From Megaustenia siamemsis (lineage: Eukaryota > Mollusca > Gastropoda > Stylommatophora > Ariophantidae), in the NCBI GenBank assembly GCA_032433765.1, contig JAVIAB010000092.1, forward strand, positions 36,197,316 through 36,261,315: a DNA stretch of 64,000 nucleotides. Direction: 5' to 3'. Shown here piece after piece: positions 1-12,343 of this stretch. Under the pieces are notes generated by a model. The model was not told the DNA's origin and made no database searches. It worked only from the letters and a program-made list of their open reading frames with translations. Within the stretch, counting starts at the first letter, position 1. Each line of letters begins with the position of its first letter. Position numbers and translations under genes: made by a program.

Positions 1-212
1 TCCATGTGTTCTGTTTAATTCAATCACAGAACGCTAACAGGTTTTCTATTTGCATTTTTTTTTTCCTATTGAGGGGAATTAAAGACCATGATCTAAAAAT
101 CACGCGGGGACTATATTAGGCATACGTTCTTTATTCTCTAGAGCTGTAATTGTCCTGCAGACTGCTGAATGGACTTAATGACAAAATGATTGGTTGAATA
201 ATAATTGTAATC

Positions 213-715
213 ACATTTCAGAAAATGAAAAATATCTTATGCATCAAATCTATGTCAATAGAAATGAGAAAGAGAGTTCATCGATGCTATATAGAACCAA
301 TTCTGACCTATGGAAGCGAATCATGGACAAGAGACAAACAAATGAAAAGACGGTTAGAGGCCACAGAGATGGGATTTCTCAGAAGAATGTTGAAAGTTCC
401 CTGGACATATAAAAAGACCAATGAAGAAGTTCTCAAAGAGGCCAACACAAAAAGGCAGCTCCTAAAAATCAACAGAAAGAAACAACATTTTTCGAGCACA
501 TCATGAGAAGAGGAAAGTTGGAATACTTGGTTACAACTGCAAAATAACAGGAAAGAGAGATCGCGGACGACAAAGAGAGAAAATACTGGATAGCTTGGTG
601 TCATGGCGTGGAAAGCAGTCAACAAAAGAACTGATACGATGCACTGTAGATAGTAGATTGTGGAAGGACATGATCGCCTACGCCAACCGGCATGATACAT
701 GATGATGATGATGAT
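213..715 (+). mobile_element. RTE-2 retrotransposon, 3' fragment
   Basis: This is the 3' end of a non-LTR retrotransposon of the RTE (BovB-like) clade, cut off at its 5' side. The translation holds the region after the reverse transcriptase, with the diagnostic stretch CYIEPILTYGSESW, then RRMLKVPW and MRRGKLEYLVTT. A frame break lies near 500, where the frame changes between the KKQ and the HIMRRGK parts. The element ends in a short GAT trinucleotide tail at about 702-715, a typical RTE 3' end. The sequence closely matches the minus-strand copies at 55524-56726 and 61582-63002. It cannot be functional because the endonuclease and the polymerase palm are missing. Confidence 0.85.
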
Positions 716-718
716 ATA

Positions 719-754
<36 letters not shown>
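719..754. repeat. (TC)n(TA)n microsatellite
   Basis: A short TC run passes into a TA run directly after the GAT tail of the preceding retrotransposon. Microsatellites seeded at non-LTR tails are common. Confidence 0.9.
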
Positions 755-1583
755 GGTAGTACTAGTAGCAGCAGCAACAGTTGCAATAGTAGTAGCAATA
801 GCATCCTCCCTTGTCATAATTGGCTACGGTTTTTTCAGTGCACCTAGGAAATGTTTTTTTTTCTTTTCTTTCGCCGTGTACCCTCTTTCTCTAAGAATCT
901 ATTTGCTTCTTGATTGAGCTTTAGTGTGTGTTTCCAAAGATTCTGGATTCTCTGCTGTCTCTTCCCAGACTTCAGAGTTTACGTTCAGAGTAGATGCAAT
1001 TATAGCTAATTAAAGGTCAGTGTAATCTATCGTTGACACACTCAATCATATGTAGCGTTTGGGGGTTACCTGCAATCATGATTTTAGATGATTGCTTCAT
1101 GACTCATGTCGAGAGACTTTGGATATAATCCCCCCCTCCCGCCACCAATATCCTCAATCTTGTGCGCAGTGTACCAGTTCAACCGCTTATCTTTTCTTGT
1201 ACCATCATCTATACCGCCCAGCATCATCTCCCTTTGACTGCCACTATCCCGCTGACCGTCTACTTTTTCCTGTTGTTATTAAGTATATCGACTCGCATTT
1301 TCTCTAAACATGCCACACAGATGTCTTTTCCTAATTTGTTTTGTAATCTTCCTGTCTTCATCTACATCGTTAAAAAAACCTATCTCATGTTATAAATGTC
1401 AGATGTTCACAAAAGGCAGATGTGTCCCGGTGATAGAATAAGCTGAGAACCGATCGTATAGCGTGATCACGAAAGAGAAACAAATAATTGTGATGACTCC
1501 AAGGACAGAGCTAATAGTGTTCAACTTCACCACCTTTGACATTTGCTTTATTGTTTGTAAATTCATATGCTTGCTTTTATACA

Positions 1584-1622
<39 letters not shown>

Positions 1623-1925
1623 GAACACGGCACTTAGCATATTTTGTTCTTGAAAATAAAAGAACATCTTTGTCCGCAGTGTTGTATAATTTAAATGTAG
1701 CGGCACTGTCTTTGTGTGACATTTTTGAATAATAAGTGAACAACTTCTCAACATTTTGGAATGCTTTTTCATGTTTCCATCGTTGTTCTTCCTTCAATCT
1801 GCAAGTGAGATTGGCTAGACTGCGTGAAATATTATATATTTTGAATTTAAAAAAAAGCTATGGGGCTAATCACTAAGGAAATATTTCTTTAAAAATGAAA
1901 CGAAAGTTGGATGTTTATTATTGTT
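755..1925. other. No gene or repeat family recognised
   Basis: This stretch holds a small imperfect AGT/AGC trinucleotide run at about 757-803 and a TA run at about 1582-1618. The short open frames here have biased, low-complexity translations and no recognisable domain. Confidence 0.6.
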
Positions 1926-2712
1926 CATAAGACAAAATGAGGGCCATTGTGCACCTACTTCACATAGAACAAAATGAGGGCCATTGTGCACCTACTTCAC
2001 ATAGAACAAAATGAGGGCCATTGTGCACCTACTTCACATAGAACAAATGAGGGCCATTGTGCACCTACTTCACATAGAACAAAATGAGGGCCATTGTGCA
2101 CCTACTTCACATAGAACAAAATGAGGGCAATTGTGCACCTACTTCACATAGAACAAAATGAGGGCAATTGTGCACCTACTTCACATAGAACAAAATGAGG
2201 GCCATTGTGCACCTACTTCACATAGAACAAAATGAGGGCCATTGTGCACCTACTTCACATAGAACAAAATGAGGGCAATTGTGCACCTACTTCACATAGA
2301 ACAAAATGAGGGCCATTGTGCACCTACTTCACATAGAACAAAATGAGGGTCATTGTGCACCTACTTCACATAGAACAAAATGACGGTCATGGTGCATCTA
2401 CTTCACATAGAACAAAATGAGGGCCATTGTGCACCTGCTTCACATAGAACAAAATGAGGGCCATTGTGCACCTACTTCACATAGAACAAAATAAAGGTCA
2501 TGGTGCATCTACTTCACATAGAACAAAATGACGGTCATGGTGCATCTACTTCACATAAAACAAAATGACGGTCATGGTGCATCTACTTCACATAGAACAA
2601 AATGAAGGTCATGGTGCATCTACTTCACATAGAACAAAATGACGGTCATGGTGCATCTACTTCACATGGAACAAAATGATGCACACGGCACATCTACTTC
2701 ACATAAGGCAAA
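1926..2712. repeat. 37-bp minisatellite, about 21 copies
   Basis: The unit contains ATGAGGGCCATTGTGCACC and CTACTTCACATAGAACAAA and repeats every 37 bases (for example GGGCC at 1941 and 1978). The first dozen units are almost identical. From about 2380 a second variant with GACGGTCATGGTGCATC takes over, and the last units before 2712 are degenerate. Fresh amplification at the left and decay at the right is inferred. Confidence 0.95.
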
Positions 2713-2970
2713 AGTACTAGAAAAAGTGCATCTGCTTCAAACGAAAGGAGGACGGAGAAAAAGTACAAGTACTTCATATGAAACACAATGATTAATTGTA
2801 TTAATCCTCTACTGCAGATCTCTGGACAATTTTTCTATTAAGTTAAAATAAAATATTTTATCGCATCTATGAAGTTCACAATAATAAAATATCTAGAAGT
2901 ATGTGTGTGGTGTTGGTTACTGCTGTAGCAGATGGCCAAGCTAGTCAACATGTAATGTTTTGTAAAGCAC

Positions 2971-5900
2971 AAACGTATCTTCTCAAACTTTCCTTCTCAA
3001 GATTATTTTCACTAAATTATCTTACCAAGATTATCTTCACAAACTTATCTGATCAAGGTTATCTTCACAAACTTATCTTCACAAAATTATCTTATCAAGA
3101 TTATCTTCACAAACTTATCTTATCAAGATTATCTTCACAAACTTATCTTATCAAGATTATCTTCACAAACTTATCTTATCAAGATTATCTTCACAAACTT
3201 ATCTTATCAAGATTATCTACACAAACTTATCTTCAAAAGATTAACTTCACTAACTTATCTTCTCAAGAATATCATCACAAAATTATCTTATCAAGATTAT
3301 CTTCATAATCTTATCTTATCAAGATTGTCTTCACTAATTTATCTTATCAAGTTTATCTGCACAAACCTATCTTCTCAAGATTATCTTCACAAAAATATCT
3401 TCTCGAGATTATCTTCACAAAACTATCTTTTCAGAATTATCTTCACAAAATTATCTATCAAGATTATCTTCACAAACGTATCTTCACAAACTTATCTTAT
3501 CAAGATTATCTTCACAAGCTTATCTTCACAAGCTTATCTTATCAAGATTATTTCAACAAAATTATCTTATCAAGATTATCTTCACACAACTATCTTCTCA
3601 AGATTATCTTCACACAATTATAAGCTTAAGATTATCTTCTCAATCTTATCTTCACAAACTTATCTTCACAAACTGATGTTCTCAAACTTTCTTCACAAAC
3701 TTATGTTCTCAAACTTATTTTCACAAACTTATCTTCTCAAACTTATCTTCACAAATTTATTTTCAGAAACTTAAGTTCTCAAACTTATCTTCTGTATCTT
3801 ATCTTCACAAAATTGTGTTGTTAAACTTATCTTCTTAAACTTATCTTCACAAACTTATCTTCTCAAATTTATCTTCTTAAACTTATGTTCTCAAACTTAT
3901 CTTTTCAAACTTATCTTCACAAACTTATGTTCTCAAACTTATCTTCTCAAACTTATCTTCTCAAACATATGTTCTCAAACTTATCTTCTCAAACTTATCT
4001 TCACAAACATATCTTCTCAAACTTATCTTCTCAAATTTATGTTCTCAAACTTATCTTTTTAAACTATATCTTCTCAAGCTTATCTTCTCAAACTTATCTT
4101 CACAAACTTACTTTCTCAAACTAATCTTCACAAACATATCTTCTCAAACTTATCTTCTTATACTTATCTTCTCAAACTTATCTTCTCAAACTTATCTTCA
4201 CAAACGTATCTTCTCAAACTTATCTTCACAAACTTTTCTTCTCAAACTTATCTTCACAAACTTATCTTCTCAAACTTATCTTAACAAACTTTTCTTCACA
4301 AACTTATCTTTTCAAACTTATCTTCACAAACTTATGTTCTCAAACTTATCTTCTCAAACGTATCTTCTCAAACATATGTTCTAAAACTTATCTTCTGTAT
4401 CTTATCTTCACAAACTTATCTTCTCAAACTTATCTTCTTAAACTTATGTTCTCAAACTTATCTTTTCAAACTTATCTTCACAAACTTATGTTCTCAAACT
4501 TATCTTCTCAAACGTATCTTCTCAAACGTATGTTCTAAAACTTATCTTCTCAAACTTATCTTCACAAAATTATATTCTCAAACGTATCTTCTCAAACATA
4601 TGTTCTCAAACTTATCTTCTCAAACTTATCTTCACAAACTTATCTTCTCAAACGTATCTTCTCAAACACATGTTCTCAAACTTATCTTCTCAAACTTATC
4701 TTCACAAACTTATTTTCTCAAACGTATCTTTTAAACATATGTCTCAAACTTATCTTCTCAAACTTATCTTCTCAAACTTATCTTCACAAACTTATCTTCT
4801 CAAACTTATGTTCTCAAACTTATCTTTTTAATCTTTATCTTCTCAAGCTTATCTTCACAAACTTATCTTCTCAAACTTATCTCCACAAACTTACCTTCTC
4901 AAACTAATCTTCACAAACGTATCTTCTCAAACTTATCTTCTCAAACTTATCTTCACAAACGTATCTTCTCAAACTTATCTTCACAAACTTTTCTTCTCAA
5001 ACTTATCTTCACAAACTTATCTTCTCAAACTTATCTTAACAAACTTTTCTTCACAAACTTATCTTTTATAACTTATCTTCACAAACTTATGTTCTGAAAC
5101 TTATCTTCTCAACGTATCTTCTCAAACATATGTTCTAAACTTATCTTCTGTATCTTATCTTCACAAACTTATCTTCTCAAACTTATCTTCTTAAACTTAT
5201 GTTCTCAAACTTATCTTTTCAAACTTATCTTCACAAACTTATGTTCTCAAACTTATCTTCTCTAACGTATCTTCTCAAACGTATGTTCTAAAACTTATAT
5301 TCTCAAACTTATCTTCACAAAATTATATTCTCAAACGTATCTTCTCAACATATGTTCTCAAACTTATCTTCTCAAACTTATCTTCACAAACTTATCTTCT
5401 CAAACTTATCTTCTCAAACATATGTTCTCAAACTTATCTTCTCAACTTATCTTCACAAACTTATCTTCTCAAACGTATCTTTTAAACATATGTTCTCAAA
5501 CTTATCTTCTCAAACTTATCTTCTCAAACTTATCTTCACAAACTTATCTTCTCAAACTTATGTTCTCAAACTTATCTTTTTAATCTTTATCTTCTCAAGC
5601 TTATCTTCACAAACTTATCTTCTCAAACTTATCTTCACAAACTTACCTTCTCAAACTAATCTTCACAAACGTATCTTCTCAAACTTATCTTCTCAAACTT
5701 ATCTTCACAAACGTATCTTCTCAAACTTATCTTCACAAACTTTTCTTCTCAAACTTATCTTCACAAACTTATCTTCTCAAACTTATCTTAACAAACTTTT
5801 CTTCACAAACGTATCTTTTCTAACTTATCTTCACAAACTTATGTTCTCAAACTTATCTTCTCAAACGTATCTTCTCAAACATATGTTCTAAAACTTATCT

Positions 5901-6301
5901 TCTCAAACTTATCTTCACAAACTTATCTTCTCAAACTTATCTTCTTAAACTTATGTTCTCAAACTTATCTTTTTAAACTTTATTTTCTCAAACTTATCTT
6001 CACAAACTTATCTTCTAAAACTTATCTTCACAAACTTACCTTCTCAAACTATTCTTCACAAACTTATCTTCTCAAACTTATCTTCTCAAACTTATCTTCT
6101 CAAACTTATTTTCACAAACTTATCTTCTCAAACTTATCTTCACAAACTTTTCTTCTCAAACTTCTCTTCACAAACTTATCTTCTCAAACTTGTGTTCTCA
6201 AACTTATCTTAACAAACTTTTCTTCACAAACTTATCTTTTCAAACTTATCTTCACAAACTTATGTTCTCAAACTTATCTTCACAAACGTATCTTCACAAA
6301 C
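2971..6301. repeat. 14-bp satellite, 3.3 kb, with higher-order repeats
   Basis: About 235 units of 14 bases with the consensus ACTTATCTTCACAA or ACTTATCTTCTCAA. The left part (2971-3640) prefers GATTATCTTCACAA and ACTTATCTTATCAA. The rest uses the TTCTCAA/TTCACAA pair. A higher-order block is visible: the marker TCTTCTGTATCTTATC occurs at 3788, 4391 and 5144, and the sequence after 4391 and after 5144 matches for hundreds of bases. The open frames across this satellite only reflect the lack of stop codons in the repeat and are not genes. Confidence 0.97.
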
Positions 6302-7221
6302 CTGAGATCTCCAATCAATGCAGGAGTGACAAGTCCGCGAATGAATAAAAAAAAAAAAACGAAACTTTACAGAAGCTGAGAAGGTACAGTAAAAGAATGA
6401 TAAGCTACGACTACTTAAAGATCTGCCTCAGACAAGGAAACATGGAGGAAAGGTGTATGAACAATGTCTCATTCACACAGAAGGTCAAAGGTTAAGAAAA
6501 CAACCGTTCTTTATTCTGATTTCACATTTTGAAAAAAACAAACAAAAACAAATATAAATAAAAATGGGATCAAAGATATTCCAGCTCACGCTGAATACAA
6601 TGAATTCTTCGAGAATGATGCACAAAGTCAACGCTGTAGGCTCTAACCTCGGGCCAGCATGTCCAACGCCACAACAAAAGAATATGATTTTGTTCGAAAT
6701 GTGAAATCCTCGGGGAGTAGACACAATCTTACAGTGTAATAGGTTATGTGGTTTAGAGTGCAATCTGTGAACACAAAGATGAAAATGTTATCTTCAATCG
6801 TGCGACGTTGTCCAAATCCATTCTGGAGCACAGTTTGTTTGTAAGATTCATTTGTTTTGTTCTGTTTATTGAAGATATTCACTTGAAATAAAATTGTAAT
6901 TTTAAAGGATCTTCTTTTCTTCTTTTCTCTTTCTCATTGTTACCGAAATGGTGTCGTATCGTTCTTGAGCTGCTCGAAGTGTCTGAATTAGTGATTTTCC
7001 TTTGTTACATGTCTCTATCACTGCATCTATCCATCGTCTAAAGTCTAAAGGATGACCCTGATAATATACAAACACAGATAGCCATATTTAAGAATGGGAT
7101 GATTGTTATATGGATGTGTTGGGTGATGTATGGGTAGTATATGTTTTGTATTTTGTTAAAGGAAGAGTGGGATAACGTTTGGAAATGAATGTAGTTAGCA
7201 TCGACAGATATCGATCAACTG
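6302..7221. other. No gene recognised
   Basis: AT-rich single-copy-looking sequence. Two overlapping minus-strand open frames (6485-6763 and 6643-6882) have no recognisable motif, and I do not call them genes. Confidence 0.5.
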
Positions 7222-8222
7222 TGATTAGGGAAAAATGAACTAAAAAGCAATGTTTCCGTGACCTACTTTTTAAATAGGGAACACGTAAGTAAAACCAATG
7301 ATTACGTCACCTCCTTTTTTAGGGAACAAGTAACTAAAAACAATACTTGCATGACCTACATTTGTGAATAGGGAACAATGAACCAGAACCAGTGATCGCA
7401 TGAACTAACATGAGATTAGGGAACAGATGAACTAGAACCAGTGATCGCATGAACTAACTTGAGATTAGGGAACAGATGAACCAGTGGTCGCATGAACTAC
7501 ATATTTATTAGGGAACGGATGAACCAGAACCAGTGATCGCATGAACTACCTTGAGATTAGTGAACAGATGAACCAGTGGTCGCATGAACTAACTTGAGAT
7601 TAGGGAACAGATGAACTAGAACCAGTGATCATATGAACTAACTTGAGATTAGGGAACAGATGAACTATAACCAGTGATCGCATGAACTACATAGAGATTA
7701 GGGAACAGATGAACCAGAACCAGTGATCGCATGAACTACATAGAGATTAGGGAAACAGATGAACCAGAACCAGTGATCGCATGAACTACATATATATTAG
7801 GAACAGATGAACCAGAACCAGTGATCGCATGAACTACATATATATTAGGGAACAGATGAACCAGAACCAGTGATCACGCGAACTAACTTGAGATTAGGAA
7901 ACAGATGAACTAGAACCAGTGATCGCATGAACTAACTTGAGATTAATGAACTGATGAACTAGAACCAGCGATCGCATGAACTACTTGAGATTAGGGAACG
8001 GATGAACTAGAACCAGTGATCGCATGAACTAACTTGAGTTTTAGGGAACAGATGAACTAGAACCATGGATCGCATGAACTAACTTGAGATTAGGGAACAG
8101 ATGAACTAGAACCAGCGATCGCATGAACTACATAGAGATTAGGGAACGGATGAACTAGAACCAATGATCGCATGAACTACCTTGAGATTAGGGAACAGAT
8201 GAACCAGAACCAGTGATCGCTT
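7222..8222. repeat. 49-bp minisatellite, about 20 copies
   Basis: The unit is built from GATTAGGGAACAGATGAAC, then (T/C)AGAACCAGTGATCGCATG and AACTAACTTGA. The left end (7222-7400) is degenerate and the centre is well conserved. Variants alternate between AACTTGA and ACATA(G/T)A at the unit end. Several units lack the AGAACCAG part. Confidence 0.95.
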
Positions 8223-8289
8223 AACCTTTTATAATAGAACATAAAATGCTACTAAGCAGCTAAACCTATAGAGAGACGAGACAAACTAC

Positions 8290-8315
8290 GACATTTCGAC
8301 AAAAACGTTCATCAG
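8290..8315 (-). ncRNA. Hammerhead-ribozyme-like motif (tentative)
   Basis: On the minus strand the sequence reads CTGATGA, a 10-11 base spacer, then GAAATGTC. This is the order of the hammerhead catalytic core (CUGAUGA, helix II, GAAA, cleavage triplet GUC). Helix II would be only about two base pairs, and helix I at the flanks is weak (three pairs at best). It resembles the better core at 57898-57926. It may be a decayed copy or a chance match. Confidence 0.25.
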
Positions 8316-8357
8316 ATACAATACAACAAATATAAATACTTTATACCAACGGAAAGT

Positions 8358-8623
8358 AAAAAAAAAAGTAAAAGTAAAGTACCCCCCGTCACGCCAAGTG
8401 GCGTATAGGGAAATATGGTGTTAGTGACCCTATATTTTACAGACCTTCAGCACATGATTTTTGGGGTAATGTGGTCGGTATTACGCCCGTGCTGCTTTAC
8501 TTTCCCAGAAAAAATCCGGTACCCATTTAAGGCTGGGTGAACCCGGAGCCGTCGGTTGGGATCGAACCCTACCCCTTGTCCGTAGTAGTCCAGTTCACTA
8601 ACCACTGAGCTATCGCGGCTCCC
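8358..8623 (-). mobile_element. SINE-A, tRNA-derived, full copy with TSD
   Basis: On the minus strand the element starts with GGGAGCCGCGATAGCTCAGT. It contains a pol III A box (TAGCTCAGTGGTTAGTG) and a B box (GGTTCGATCCC), so the head is tRNA-derived. The body ends in an A-rich tail that appears as TTTACTTT-like sequence on the other strand. The element is flanked by a perfect 13-base target-site duplication, ACCAACGGAAAGT, at 8345-8357 and 8624-8636. This is the cleanest of the SINE-A copies and fixes both element ends. Confidence 0.93.
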
Positions 8624-8778
8624 ACCAACGGAAAGTGCTACTCTAAAATTCTTTTTATATAAACAAGATAGGGAATGTACTAAACTCTAAAACTTTATTT
8701 ATCAGAATCATGAACGGATTAATATAAAGAAGGGTGGATGGATACAGAGTTAGAAGATAGTAGATGGCTATCTGAGTA

Positions 8779-8780
<2 letters not shown>

Positions 8781-8847
<67 letters not shown>

Positions 8848-8850
8848 TGT
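8781..8850. repeat. (TA)n(TG)n microsatellite
   Basis: An AT run at 8781-8812 passes into a GT run to about 8850. This compound dinucleotide repeat has no gene nearby. Confidence 0.95.
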
Positions 8851-9496
8851 ATTAGTGGGTGAGAAGACGGTTTGGTAGCAAGTGAATGAATAAATCAGGG
8901 AATACAGAGGTTATTTGATTGCGGTAATACGATGAATGTGAATTTTTTTGGAGAAATGGAGGTCAGGATTAATGGATAAGACATGGATGTAGAGATGAAC
9001 AGATACAGGTGAGTTTGAGAGAAAGAGATACATGCTAAAATTAGATGAGAGCAGTCAGCGCAAGGTATCTATTAAACAAAGGAAACTAAGTTGAGTGAAA
9101 AACGGGGATTTAATTTGTTGAATGTAGACAAATACAATACTGATTGATTGTAAAGTGACGTAATTGAGACAAATGGATATGTATAAACACGATATACTTG
9201 TAGATATATCACATTACTGGTCCAGGCCAGTAATAGAAGAAACACTATCATCCAACAAAATATTGTGTAACACTGGTATAGCAGATGGTTCAAGATAGTG
9301 CTTTGAAAAACAACATACCTCAACTTGAATATATTTCTTACCTTAAAGTTGTTGCATGGTGCAAGGAAAGTTCTAGGCATAGACAGAGCGCCAGTACAAC
9401 TGGGTCTTACATTGTTATAAAAAAATTGCTATCTATTGCCGAACATGACTTCATAGGCACCTGGCAACCTTAGGAAATATTTCGATGACTAGTTCA
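8851..9496. other. No gene recognised
   Basis: AT-rich sequence. A 102-residue minus-strand open frame at 9072-9380 shows no known motif and has biased composition. Confidence 0.5.
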
Positions 9497-10440
9497 TCAT
9501 CATCCTCAAGTACCAAGCCTGCTGGCGTAGGTGATCATGTCTCTCCACAATTTCCGATCTCGACAGTTATTTATCATTTCTGTTGTTGACCTTCTGCCAA
9601 GCCATTCTCTTAGCCTGCCTGGTATCTTTTCTCCTTGCTTCCCTTTATATCTTCGTCAATCAATTTTCGTAGTTGTCAATATATTTCAGCTGTTCTCTTC
9701 TCATTGCATGGCCAAAAATTAATTATTGTTTCTTCATAATATTGGATATTAGCTCTCTCATTGCTTTGGCCTCTTTCAGAAAGTTTTCATTACTCTTTAT
9801 TGCTGTCTATAGTATTCTCAATATTTCTGTAAAACTACATCTCTACAGCCTCCAGTGATTTTCTTGTCTGTTGTTCTATTCTCCATGATTTACATCCATA
9901 TGTTAAGACTGGCTCTACATAACATTTAAGAACTCTTTTTCTTGTTTCGATTGTCAAAAATAGATTGGACAGTATCTTCCTAATTTTTTTTGAAAGCTGC
10001 TTTGGCTGAGTTATTCTGCAACTCACCTATGTTGTACATCTACCATCTGAGGTTAACACCGTTCCCATATATTTAAATTCATTTACCTGTTTTATAATTG
10101 TTTCACTTGTCTTTATTCTGCATTGCGGTCATGTCTTTTACTTTGTTGCTACAGTCATTTCTGTCTTTTTGCTATAAGAGAGAGTCCTTTATTTTTGCTT
10201 TCTTTCACTATAATGTCCAACATTTCTTGTAACTCGTTTTCACTTTTAGCGATTAGACTGTATCATCAGCATACTTTAGATTACTTATATTATGACCTCC
10301 AATTATTATTCCAGGTACGCCTTTATGGATCTTAAAATAATCTCACTATACACATTCAATAAATCTGGTGACAGCGCACAACTTTGCCTAACACCCTGTT
10401 TTATTTGTTGAAACAATTGATTTCTATTTATTATGTTTGG
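9497..10440 (-). mobile_element. RTE-5 retrotransposon, 3' fragment
   Basis: This is the minus-strand 3' part of an RTE-type non-LTR retrotransposon. Reading from 10440 down, the translation gives the reverse transcriptase motif QGVRQSCALSPDLLNVYSE, then after a gap of frame breaks RKRVLKCYVEPVLTYGCKSW. It ends near 9497 in a GAT-rich tail. The conserved RQGC glycine is serine here (RQSC). The YADD region falls near 10250, but the frame is broken. The same family is found at 17890-18081 and 21053-21365. It is 5'-truncated and dead. Confidence 0.8.
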
Positions 10441-11559
10441 TCTGCTCGCCCATTACATATCAGAAGAGTGAGGATTCAATTCCTAGAAGAGGTGAATGTT
10501 TTTTAGCTCGACAGGACTCCGGGGTTCATCCAACCTTTTCTGGAAACTAAAGGTAGTCTGACGTGAAACTAAAACAATTTTCATCAAAAAATGTGGCGTG
10601 GTCATGTCAAGATATGGTCACTAATAGACCTAGATAAACGTGGCGGAGACTTCAGCAAGATAAAAAAAATCGATTGAAAAAATATTGTAAAGTGTTGGAA
10701 AAGTGGAAGCAGTTGTCAGTGGCAAGTGGTACAAAGTAATTAAATTGACAAGGTTAAAAACAATTGAAGATAAAACATGCGAGATGGGAATTCTCAATGA
10801 AGCTGTTTCTATGAGGATTTCTGATAGTGATGTAACATTTTATAATTGTATTTTAAATTCTGTAATTCTTGTAATCGTTCAGCGTTACTTGCTAATTGTA
10901 ATCGATATTTGTTCCAGTGACACAAGACGTCACAAACTAAACATACTACACACTTTCCACCTTCGTATATTCCAAGACACACTGCACAGAAGAAGTTTGT
11001 ATGGATTGACAAGTAGCTGGAGTGAATGTCAAGAAATTTGGATACTGGACAAGAAGATGACGCTGACTCAGCCTCCCTCAAATACAAACCTCTTCTCCCC
11101 CTAACTTTGTAGCCACGAGTTTCATCGATTTTTGATCGGACAAGGGTAGCGCATGAATCGGCTGTGCGGGGAGGTCACCCTGCTCGCCACGCTTGTAAAG
11201 AAAAAAAATACTCATTTCCTAGCCTGCGAAGAGCAATCGAATTTTTAAAATTCTAATGATTCATGATGTCAGATTAAATGAGATCTAGTGTATAGTCCTA
11301 TCGGAGACACGCAATAAATTATGACCCCATGTTTAACTTTAACAAATAACCTTTGGCATTGTTTGTAAAGCAGCACTATTACATTCTCGAACAATGACCT
11401 TTGGTACATCCAGTGAATTCGTGAAAACAAGGACGGTTTTGGCACAACTCCAACAACTGCAATGATCTATAGAGATATTTCAGAAAGTTAATTAATGCAT
11501 TCAATTGGGATCAAGATTTTTTTCTTTTTTTCTAATGTAAACCTATGTCTCCATAGTTA
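10441..11559. other. No gene recognised; possible tRNA-like remnant near 10480
   Basis: Near 10475-10500 a GAGGATTCAATTCCTAG stretch resembles a degenerate pol III B box, perhaps an old SINE. A 133-residue plus-strand frame (10703-11104) and an overlapping minus-strand frame lack motifs and are not called. Confidence 0.3.
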
Positions 11560-11995
11560 CACTTCATTGAGGTCGACCACCTGTCGGTATTTTTATAAGC
11601 ATGGAGGCAATTCACATACTGGTTAAATTTTTACAGGGCATTTTGGTAATTCGCGTACGATTTGATATTTTGAACTCATTGAGGCAGTTCACAAGAAGTC
11701 AAAATTTAAAAACCGCATTAAAGTAGTTCAAATAATATTAGAAAATTTAGACAGTGACTAGGTAGTTCACATATCTGCATATGTATAAAGCATTGAGTTA
11801 ATTCACATAAATCATGAATAATTTGAGAGAATTAAGGCACTGCACATACAATATGAATGTTTAGATTTGCATAAGGACAGTTCACATACAATGTCAGTGT
11901 ATAGAACACAGTGGCTAACATAAAATCTCAATGTTATAATGTACTGAGACAACTCACATAACTTTTGAATGTTATAGTGCACTGAGACAGATCAG
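11560..11995. repeat. Degenerate minisatellite, about 40-45 bp period
   Basis: The words CATTGAGG(C)A, TTCACATA and TGAATGTTTA recur about every 40-45 bases (for example near 11570, 11680, 11810, 11945). The units are strongly diverged, so this is probably an old minisatellite. Confidence 0.6.
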
Positions 11996-12330
11996 CTCCA
12001 GAATGTCTAAAAGGTGTTTACAGATACTTAACATCACTTTCAGAGATAGTCGTAAAATCAGTGCATGGACTGGCATTTGCATAGACAGATAGCGAACATT
12101 ATCTACGAGGGATTGTGGAGAGCTATGAACACCTCAGACAACCTGTGCTATACCTGCCTATGATATTCTTATTAAGTACGTTAAAATATGATAAATGTAC
12201 AGCTTTCAACGCTTTTGCTTAGTTCTTTTCACCTGCTTTTATCATGATGACATTCTAGAAATATTAAGTGTGGATTATTTTTCCAGGGAAAATCAACGTG
12301 TAAAAGAAGTCGAGATTAAATTATGAAGAT
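11996..12330. other. No feature recognised
   Basis: Single-copy-looking AT-rich sequence between the degenerate repeat and a SINE. Confidence 0.5.
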
Positions 12331-12343
12331 TACAGGCGGTGAA

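Noticed and set aside
1926..2712. CRISPR array
   Set aside because: The unit repeats head to tail without unique spacers, and the setting is eukaryotic.
5352..5891. 179-codon frame with repeated SSQTYLHKLIFSN
   Set aside because: It is the translation of the 14-bp satellite, and the periodic residues follow from 42-base phasing.
8600..8622. tRNA gene
   Set aside because: The A and B boxes belong to a SINE-A head with a target-site duplication, and the cloverleaf does not close.
10703..11104. 133-codon plus-strand gene
   Set aside because: No motif, and an opposite-strand frame of similar length overlaps it; this is expected in AT-rich DNA.
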